64,000 nucleotides of DNA from Pollenia angustigena (taxonomy: Eukaryota; Arthropoda; Insecta; Diptera; Polleniidae), in NCBI GenBank assembly GCA_930367215.1, contig OV884056.1:119529053-119593052 (forward strand). The letters run 5' to 3'. This document shows, in pieces, positions 55,586-64,000 of the stretch (the stretch's first letter is position 1; each line of letters opens with the position of its first letter). Below the pieces are notes generated by a model. The model was not told the origin of the DNA. It saw nothing but the letters and a program-made list of their open reading frames with translations, and did not search any database. The position numbers and the translations under genes were made by a program.

Positions 55586-57144
55586 CTAACATGTTCTGAT
55601 TCTATTTGTGTGTACTGTTTTGTATTTGTTTGTTATTTTATCATATATTGTTACATTTGTGTTATCAATATTTGTTACCTTGTATGGACCCTCATAAATA
55701 CTTTCGTGTTTATTATATGGCTCTTTCTGTAATAAAACCGAATCGTTAATTTTCAAGGTTATAGGTTTTGAAAGTTTATCATAGTAGATTTTGTTTCTTG
55801 TCTTGTGTTTGTCAATCAGTTGTTTTGCTAGCATATTCGTCTTTTGTAGCCTATACATAACTTCCTTACTGTAACTGTCCACGTTATAAACTGGATCTAG
55901 ACTAGTACTGATCTCATTTGGCATAACTGCGCTTTTCCCGAAGACTAGCTCAAAAGGACTAAATTTGTTATCAAAAACTGTATTAGGCGTTGTATTGTGG
56001 TAAAATGTAAAATATCTCAGATATGTGTCCCAGTCAGACAAATTTCCATTTAGGAACGCTCGAAGAAATTCATTGAAAACGCGATGATTGCGTTCTACGG
56101 TTCCTATTGTCTGATGGTGATAGGCAGTAGAAAATTTTAGATCTATTTTAAACAATTTGCAAAGTTCCGATAAAAGCTCGTTTTGAAATTCTGTTCCCAT
56201 ATCTGACTTTATGGTATTAACTTTTCCATAGACTAAAATCAAGTTTTCAAAGATTGCACGAGCAACTGTGTGTGCTGACTTATCAGGGATTGCTATTGTA
56301 ATTAAGTATTTGGTTAGATCGCACATTAATGTTAATGCATATTTATTACCGTATGCAGATTGGGGTAACGGGCCTATTGTGTCTACAACTAGTATGTCAA
56401 ATGCTTCGTTGGGGTTGGTGTTAAAACAAGTTGTTCTAAATTTGTTGGTCTAACTTTATTTAAAATGCATTTGGGACAATTCCTAACAAATTTTGCAATG
56501 TCTTTTGTCATTTTCTTCCAGTAAAACTTAGTACGAAGCTTTGCATATAATTTCTTTTGGCCGCAGTGTCCGCCTAGGATAGGATCACTGTGGTATATTT
56601 GCATAAGTTTTTGCTTCTTTTCATCCTCAATTATCGTCGCAATTGGTTCTGTTAAAATAATCTCTAAAGTTTTTAAAATTTTGGTACCCTGCTCTTTTAC
56701 TTCTTGTATTGTATAAATTGTGAAAAATAAATCATTTTTTGGCCATTCTGCCCTGTAAATTTTTTGATTGTTGACTGTACTTTGCAGTCTCGAAAGCAAA
56801 TAATCTAAGTTAATTGTTTCGTTAACAAACTTAAATTCAACAGTTAGCAGTTTTTTAAATTTTCTAAAAAGGTTAATGCACAACATTTTATCGTCATCAT
56901 TAGTGGTAATTATTTTTGTTCTTATTTTTGGAATATTTTTGTCAAAATCATGGGAAAATTTGTCGTAAATTTTCAATTGGGGATCACTTTGTTTTTTAAT
57001 TGACTGTTTCAATTCGGTCTCCTTTTTTTTTGACATTAAACGAGTTATTGCGAAAATTTGATCACTTGCATTCTTCAATTCGCTGATTGAAACTCTCGAC
57101 AAAGCATCAGCTCCTACATTGTCCTTACCTTTAATATATTCCAC
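55586..57144 (-). pseudogene. gypsy integrase region
   Basis: The first frame (57144-56389) starts with EYIKGKDNVGADALSR, the end of RNase H. It includes the zinc-binding HSDPILGGHCG...CPKC region. A frameshift near 56405-56415 leads to the core: VVDTIGP (first Asp), IKSDMGTEF (second) and TVERNHR (Glu), all present. A C-terminal part with DSVLLQKEPYNKHESIYEGP, a GPY/F-type module, ends at 55586. It would splice cDNA into the genome in the nucleus, but this copy cannot make it as one chain. Confidence 0.9.
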
Positions 57145-57165
57145 CGTAAAATTATACTCAGAAAG

Positions 57166-58700
57166 CTACAGACGTATTCGTGTTAGTTTTGAAGAGGGGT
57201 CTTTGATATTAAAAAGATAGACTAGAGGTCTGTGATCTGATCGTACCGTAAACTTAGTGCCATAGACGTATGGTCGAAATTGCGTTATCGCAAAATGAAT
57301 CGCTAAAAGTTCAAGTTCTATTATTGGTTTTTTCTGTTCTGATTTTGAAAAGCTTTTCGAAGCGAAATAAATTGGTAAGTCGTGGCCATTAAAATTTTGG
57401 CTTAGAATTGCTCCACAACCATGCTTAGACGCGTCTACCGTTAATAGAAATGATTTAGAAAAATCTGGGTATTGTAAAATTATTGGCGATAAAAGAGCAG
57501 ATTTTAGGCTTTGAAAAGAGTTATGACATTTTTCATTCCAATCGAATTGGATATTCTTCCTTGTCATTTTGTTTAATGGTGCTGCTAAAGTTGCAAAATT
57601 GGGTATAAATCTTCTGTAATAAGTGGCGAATGCCACAAAACGTCTGATTGAATCTTTATCAGTTGGAATCGGATAATCTTTTATTGTTCTTACTTTACTA
57701 TCGTCTGGTAATAGACCATTTGATGTACATTTATGACCCAGAAACGTAACTTCAGGTCTAAAAAAGTTGCATTTATACGGGTTTATTTTCAAATTGTATT
57801 TCCTCAAAATGTCAAAAACATCTCTTAGATTACTTAAATGATGCTGTTTACTACAGCCAGTAATAATAATGTCATATAAAAAAGCTTTATTAGGTGTGAG
57901 ACCAGAAAATGCTATTGTCATCATTCGTGAAAAAGGGTTAGGCGCTACATTTAATCCAAAAGGTAGGACTTTCCAACGAAATGAACCGTTGTCAGTGCTA
58001 AAAGCGGTGATATCGCGAGAATCTGTATGCAACGGAATTTGGTGGAAACCAGAAAATAAATCTATAATCGTAAAATATTTTGCCCGACCTAAATTATCTA
58101 AAATGTCATCTATACGTGGCAATGGGAATTTATCGGCGATAAGTTTTTTGTTTACTGCACGATAATCGACGCACATACGATATGATTTGTTACATCCAGT
58201 ACTCTTTTTGGGAACCAAAATTAAAGGACTATTAAAATTTGAACTGCTAGGTTCAATTAAGTCGTTCTCTAGCAAATTCTTTACTTGTCTATTAATTTCC
58301 TCTCTCTGACTATAAGGAATCCTATAGTTTTTAATATAAACTGGGGATGAATCCGTTAATCGGAGTTTTTGTTCATAAAAATTATTGATAGTCATTTTAT
58401 CACTATCCAAAGAAAAAATATCTGCGTATTGTTCGCAAAGTGGAATTAAAATATTTTTTACGTCATCAGGTATTTGACTTTTTAATATATTTATTAATTT
58501 AGTTTTACGATCTTCGTCTGTTTTATTTTCGTTTAATGAGTATACATAATAATTACTAAGTTTCTCTGCTATGATTTTATCATTTCTGATACATTTGAAT
58601 TCATCAGTAGTATTAAGTATTCTTAAAACAGGGTTGCTCGAGTCTATGATTCCTTTACTTATAAAAACGCCATGGAAATCTCTTGAGAGTTGATGAACAT
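57166..58700 (-). pseudogene. gypsy reverse transcriptase-RNase H, active site lost
   Basis: The frame is open from about 58700 to 57166. It shows EEINRQVKNLLENDLIEPS, LVPKK, YRMCVDYRAVNKK, PLPRIDDIL, FTIIDLFSGFHQI (first catalytic Asp) and FSTDNGSFRWKVLPFGL. At the palm hairpin the sequence is KAFLYDIIITG where the family has Y-x-D-D: two residues including an Asp appear deleted at about 57873/57874. RNase H follows (TVDASKHGCGAIL, ELELLAIHFAI, RSDHRPL). A TAG at 57166 interrupts just before the sequence resumes in the same frame. It is thus a catalytically dead polymerase. Confidence 0.9.
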
Positions 58701-58744
58701 CGGCTCAGTAATGTTTTGCAAATTGAAAATACGGAACACCTCAC

Positions 58745-59184
58745 TTCTAGGGGGTATTAAATTGTATTTTTTGAATTAACAGTTATCGTAAAATTTTGAT
58801 AATCAATTTTGCAGCTATAGTTTTTAAGAAAATCTTTTCCCAAGATTCCATTTGCTGGGATATTAAAATCGTCACTGACTACGTGAAAAACTTGTGGTAT
58901 TAATTGGTCTGAGATTATCAAACTTGTACAAACTGTGCCAAGAGTAAAAATTGAATTTTTGGTTATACCAGTAATGGTAATTACTTGGTTGTCATTAACG
59001 ACAGAATCAGAGTTTAGGCAAGAAATTTTAATTAAAGATATATCAGCTTGAGTGTCAACGAGATATGTACAAGACTGATGTGTGTCAATGCAATCTAATT
59101 TTATAAAATCGGCATAATTGAGATTTAATGTATAAACAGATTTTTGAAAATTTGAATTTATTGGCCCTGTTTTATTACTTGATT
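58745..59184 (-). pseudogene. gypsy protease region
   Basis: Between gag and the polymerase one frame reads CTYLVDTQADISLIK and later NGILGKDFL, the two ends of a retropepsin fold (active-site loop and the ILG helix). The catalytic loop has Asp-Thr-Gln where retropepsins have Asp-Thr/Ser-Gly. Frame changes separate it from both neighbours. It would cut the Gag-Pol precursor. Confidence 0.65.
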
Positions 59185-60557
59185 CTATTGATCCTTTTCT
59201 ACTACCCTCAACGACGGTTGAGGGACTTCCTCGTTTAAAGTCCTAACAGATGCTCCTGTGTTTCCATTATTACCACGGTAATTTGAATAATTTCTATTGT
59301 TTCCTCTATAGTTTGATTGATTACTATTGTTACTATTATGATTATTTTGATTTCTATTGTTATAAAAAGTACGGCCATTCCCCCTGGGATAATAACCTCC
59401 CCTAAAATGTCTGCCCCCACGATATGAAGTACCACGAAAGTTATTTTGAAAATCTAAATTGTTTCCTTGATAAAAATTACGATTTCTATTTTTGTGATGA
59501 TTTTGTAGTGCTAAAACCTGATGCTCTTTCGTCTCTGCTGTCTGTTCGACTATTAATTTTGCAACTACCTCTTTCGGATCCGTAAAAACTGATGAAGCCA
59601 AAATAGATTTTACCAAATCTGATCTTGCATTAAGACGACATACCGACACTGTCTGCTCAATCGCCATTTCGTGAGCTTTGCTCTTTGTGATACCTTCGAT
59701 AGTTAATGATCGTTTAAGCGCATCTGCCAAATCTTCTGCCTGTTTTGCAAATTCTGTAAAATTATTGTTCCTAACAGTCAGTGCAGCAATTTTGCCCGTT
59801 ATTATCTTAGAGTTATCTGGTTTAAGTTTTCCCTTTAGAGCATTTTTTATGTCGTCAACGGTACTTACGTTTTCCGGTAGAGCTTCACGAGCTTTGCCCT
59901 CCAATTTTGATTTTAAGAATGCAACGAAAGTGTTCCTGAGATTTTCGTCCGTTAACTCCTCTATTAAGGCAATTTTATCTAAAAAAGATTCTAAAGCTAG
60001 CGGGTTTCCGTCATAATTATCTCTAATAATATTGGCGCACATGCCAATATACGACCTTTTTGTTCACTGGATGCCATGTTTGTTTCTAAATTGTTTGTAA
60101 TACTGAGATGACCTTGAACTGCCCTATAGTTGGTTTCGCTCTCTATTATAATGTTTTTCTGATCAGTTTCTTCTATACTAGCCTTAATATCTTCCTCAGT
60201 TTTTCCAGCCTCTAAATCCGAATCCGAATCTGACAAGATTTCCTCGTTAACCAATTCAAACATTCCAATGTCATGAGGTATCTTAATTCTGCAGTCTAAT
60301 TTTCCAAAACATCTAACCAAAAGTTCCCTGCAGTGCCATACCTGTTTATATGTATCCTCCTTAACAGTGTTTGATAGGTAATCTATATGTGAACTTGTAT
60401 ATGATAAAATTTCATTGTAACCGTTGATTAATAAATATATGTATTCTTTTCTTTTTGATTCTTTTGTTGACAATGGGCGATTTTGTAAAATTCTTTTCTT
60501 AATTTTATAAAATTTCTCAATAATTTCTTTAAATTTCTCTTTGTTAAATGTTGGCAT
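59185..60557 (-). pseudogene. gypsy Gag, one frameshift
   Basis: The first frame (60557-59997) starts with ATG and encodes a Lys-rich helical region and an acidic Ser-rich stretch. The second (60042-59185) encodes DNYDGNPLALESFLDKI, KLEGKAREAL and LKRSLTIEGITKSKAHEMAIE, the capsid-like part seen in mdg1/412 Gag. Its tail is rich in Asn, Arg and Gly (RGGRHFRGGYY, repeated NYRGNNRN) in place of CCHC knuckles. The frames overlap at 59997-60042, where a single indel would join them. Confidence 0.85.
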
Positions 60558-61596
60558 TTATTACAGAACTGTATTTTTTTATTTGGATAACATTATCTAA
60601 AATGTTATTTAAAAATGCAGTTAATAGAATAAAATCATTGCATTTTAAGAGCATAGTATTTATGAGTGTTCTCTTTATACATATACAAAATTATTCTTTT
60701 CTCTTCTTATTTATTGTTTCGTTTAAAATATCATATATTCAAAAAAAAAGAAAATATTCATTTTTACATTTGCAAAAAAAAAAAGATTTATTTAAATGAA
60801 ATTGTTTTTTGTTATTCAATATTGAAAATATACACATATAAATATAAAAAATGTTTTATATTTATAATTAGTAGGTATTCATATGTTTAATATTTAGTAT
60901 CGTAAATATATTTAAATACCTATGTATCGAAATATTTTTAGAATAATTCAATTAATTTATATAGTTAATATTATCCAATATTATTTAATTCAAGAAATTT
61001 TTATAAGAATAATTTTATATGGGTAAGGATAGTTTTATGTGTATGTAAATAATTGTATACCTATAAGTGAATATACAGAATAATTTTTAAAATAGTTAAT
61101 AAATAAAAATGTAGTAATTAGAATAAGTTTTAAGTATATAAGTATGTAGATACAAATATGGGATATAAGTTTTAAGTATATAACGTAAATATAGTTAATA
61201 GTTAAATAATACGTAAACAGTATAAAATAGTATGTAAATATAGTTGTAAATGTAGGTATATGATATATAAATCTCGTTCCCCCTTTGCTCTTAATGGCTT
61301 TTGAAATAATCGTGGTTGATTTTTTGTTGTTTTTTTTTTAAGTTGGTATTATGATTCGAAAATTGTTACCGTTATAATTTTTTTTTTTGGTATTTGCAAA
61401 AAATATTTTTTTTTGTTGTTCGTTTGGTTTTTTGATTTTTTTTTTTTTTTTTATTTCAGTCGTTTTTTCCCATAAAAAGGTTTCGACTGTTTCACTGATT
61501 TTTTTAACCACCAGATCTTGTGTTTTTTTTTTTTAACTTTATTCATGTTTTTCTCACATTTTTAATTTCTTATTTCTTTTAAACTCTTTTTAAAGA
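60558..61596 (-). other. untranslated leader of the gypsy element
   Basis: AT-rich sequence between primer site and gag, with many T runs and TATGTA steps and no coding potential. Confidence 0.6.
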
Positions 61597-61614
61597 GTCC
61601 TGTCTCGGTCGCCA
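61597..61614 (-). promoter_or_regulatory. primer binding site of the gypsy element
   Basis: TGGCGACCGAGACAGGAC follows the 5' LTR directly on the minus strand. It resembles the tRNA-Arg-type site of 412/mdg1; the tRNA is inferred. Confidence 0.75.
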
Positions 61615-61810
61615 TGTAAAGTGTGATCTTTTTTAAATGAAACAACTCCGATTCAAGTTCAAAGAAGACTGACTGACTTGTCATTTATTTGTTCTATTTT
61701 ATGGTTAATACTTAACGAATATAATTAATGAATGTAAATTACAGCTTTGTATGATAAGGTAGTATTTATAATAAAGTATGTACATACTTAGATTAAAGGG
61801 ATTCACTACA
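61615..61810 (-). repeat. 5' LTR of the gypsy element
   Basis: See the matching copy at 54983-55179; ATAAAGTATG and AATAAAT-like signals lie inside. Confidence 0.92.
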
Positions 61811-61870
61811 ACCTTATATAACGAACGATCAACATTTGTGTGTCCCGGTTTAACGAATGTTTAAATGTTG

Positions 61871-62285
61871 AATGACTTTCTTAGTTAACATGATTAAGAG
61901 CGAGCAATTCATTAGATTGATTTTGAAAGTTACAAAGTACTACAATAAAAGAGTTTTGTTTGAAGCACAGAGCACAGTTTGAAGTGTTGTGGAAGCAAGA
62001 TGTTAAATAGAAAAAGAATATCATTCAGTTTAAAAATAAAAATTTTAAAATAATGTAAAATGGTTTTTCTCTAATATCGCAAAATTATGGAATACCACTT
62101 TAAAAAAGATGGTAAATAAAATTGATTACACAAATCTTTAGTGGTGAGAGTATTGCAAAAAAAAGCAGTTGAAAAAAGTTTGCACGCTTCATACAAACAT
62201 TCATTTATTACTGATTTTTTAAACAAATAATTTTTCCCAATATGTAAACACGTACTTATGTACGCATGCAAGTTCAATAAACATG
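61871..62285. other. AT-rich flank before the microsatellite
   Basis: No gene is seen; a 68-codon frame at 62071-62277 (-) has no recognisable motif. Confidence 0.4.
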
Positions 62286-64000
62286 TAATATAATATAATA
62301 TAATATAATATAATATAATATAATATAATATAATATAATATAATATAATATAATATAATATAATATAATATAATATAATATAATATAATATAATAAAATC
62401 TAATATAATATAATATAATATAATATAATATAATATAATATATAAATATAATATAATATAATATAATATAATATAATATAATATAATATAATATAATATA
62501 ATATAATATAATATAATATAATATAATATAATATAATATAATATAATATAATATAATATAATATAATATAATATAATATAATATAATATAATATAATATA
62601 ATATAATATAATATAATATAATATAATATAATATAATATAATATAATATAATATAATATAATATAATATAATATAATATAATATAATATAATATAATATA
62701 ATATAATATAATATAATATAATATAATATAATATAATATAATATAATATAATATAATATAATATAATATAATATAATATAATATAATATAATATAATATA
62801 ATATAATATAATATAATATAATATAATATAATATAATATAATATAATATAATATAATATAATATATATAATATAATATAATATAATATAATATAATATAA
62901 TATAATATAATATAATATAATATAATATAATATAATATAATATAATATAATATAATATAATATAATATAATATAAATAATATAATATAATATAATATAAT
63001 ATAATATAATATAATATAATATAATATAATATAATATAATATAATATAATATAATATAATATAATATAATATAATATAATATAATATAATATAATATAAT
63101 ATAATATAATATAATATAATATAATATAATATAATATAATATAATATAATATAATATAATATAATATAATATAATATAATATAATATAATATAATATAAT
63201 ATATAATATAATATAATATAATATAATATAATATAATATAATATAATATAATATAATATAATATAATATAATATAATATAATATAATATAATATAATATA
63301 ATATAATATAATATAATATAATATAATATAATATAATATAATATAATATAATATAATATAATATAATATAATATAATATAATATAATATAATATAATATA
63401 ATATAATAATATAATATAATATAATATAATATAATATAATATAATATAATATAATATAATATAATATAATATAATATAATAAATATAATATAATATAATA
63501 TAATATAATATAATATAATATATATAATATAATATAATATAATATAATATATAATAATATAATATAATATAATATAATATAATATAATAATTATATATAA
63601 TATAATATAATATAATATAATATATAATATAATATAATAATATAATATAATATAATATAATATAATATAAATAATATAATATAATATAATATAATATAAT
63701 ATAATATAATATAATATAATATAATATAATATAATATATAATATAATATAATATAATATAATATTATATTATATAATAATATAATATAATATAATATAAT
63801 ATAATATAATATAATATAATATAATAATATAATATAATATAATATAATATAATATAATATAATATAATATAATATAATATAATATAATATAATATAATAT
63901 AATATAATATAATATAATATAATATAATATAATATAATATAATATAATATAATATAATATAATATAATATAATATAATATAATAATATAATATAATATAA
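62286..64000. repeat. TAATA pentanucleotide microsatellite, over 1.7 kb
   Basis: Nearly pure (TAATA)n continues past the window end. Occasional one-base changes or phase slips occur (for example near 62397, 62442, 62865, 62974, 63480, 63590 and 63765). Confidence 0.97.

Larger units (their letters stand above)
54983..61810 (-). mobile_element. gypsy-type (mdg1/412-like) LTR retrotransposon
   Basis: 6.83 kb on the minus strand with LTRs of 197 and 196 bp (TGTAAAGTGTG...TTCACTACA), a 4-bp duplication ACCT (54979-54982, 61811-61814), a primer site and a polypurine tract. The order is gag, protease, reverse transcriptase-RNase H, integrase, typical of Ty3/gypsy; no env is present. The lineage is suggested by NYDGNPLALESF in Gag and by the primer site. 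Frameshifts, one nonsense codon and loss of the polymerase active site make it inactive, yet the LTRs are almost identical. Confidence 0.92.
54902..61870. mobile_element. pogo/Tigger-like element remnant split by the gypsy insertion
   Basis: TACAGGCAAAGCTCGATATA at 54900 has the TA plus CAG...CTCGATATAACG form of pogo/Tigger ends. CGATATAACGAG and TTTAACGAA repeat on the left and TATATAACGAACG, GGTTTAACGAATG on the right of the gypsy element. The right terminus was not identified. Confidence 0.55.

Overview
The window looks like about 64 kb of intergenic, transposon-filled DNA from a higher fly (Diptera, Brachycera). The evidence is the AT-rich composition, introns of only 57-77 bp, and repeat families of fly type: a jockey-type LINE, a LINE with a DUF4780-like ORF1 (LOA/Bilbo type), BEL/Pao, an mdg1/412-like gypsy element, mini-me/DINE-1-like elements, PIF/Harbinger, hAT and pogo-like elements. 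I found no convincing host gene. Most coding stretches belong to mobile elements and most are broken.

Layout. 1-2661: 3' part of a BEL/Pao retrotransposon (+): integrase, DUF5641-like tail, an extra zinc-knuckle ORF and a probable LTR. 2662-6280: LOA-like LINE (-) with most of its reverse transcriptase missing. 6535-11853: a DNA transposon with inverted ends, split by a full-length jockey-like LINE (6729-11428, -) that has a 13-bp target duplication and a recognisable internal promoter. 12128-15863: hAT transposase debris, nested miniature elements and a MADF-domain fragment. 15952-42040: a nest of hAT-type insertions. The largest is bounded by 19-bp perfect inverted ends and an exact 8-bp target duplication (20815-40517). 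It carries a 6.6-kb array of 562-bp units with tRNA-like Pol III boxes (two units inverted, ten direct), a decayed minisatellite, a duplicated hairpin-rich segment, a gag-only LTR retrotransposon (31070-36453) and mini-me-like elements. 42124-48177: pogo-like and Harbinger-like MITEs, more mini-me copies and two tRNA-like remnants. 48482-51690: a nearly complete PIF/Harbinger transposon with divergent Myb-like and DDE transposase genes; a 196-bp MITE sharing its ends lies at 45109-45304. 52104-54728: duplicated repeats and a hAT fragment holding a MITE. 54983-61810: an mdg1/412-like gypsy element (-) inside a pogo-like element. 62286-64000: a long TAATA microsatellite that runs off the end.

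How the parts relate. Target duplications give an order of insertion in several places, because each inner element splits a recognisable outer one. The Harbinger element has both proteins its class needs, so it is a plausible past source of mobility for the MITE with matching ends. The gag-only LTR element would need pol from a relative. Coordinates of element ends come from reading inverted repeats and target duplications by eye; clade names rest on motif recognition, not on a database search.
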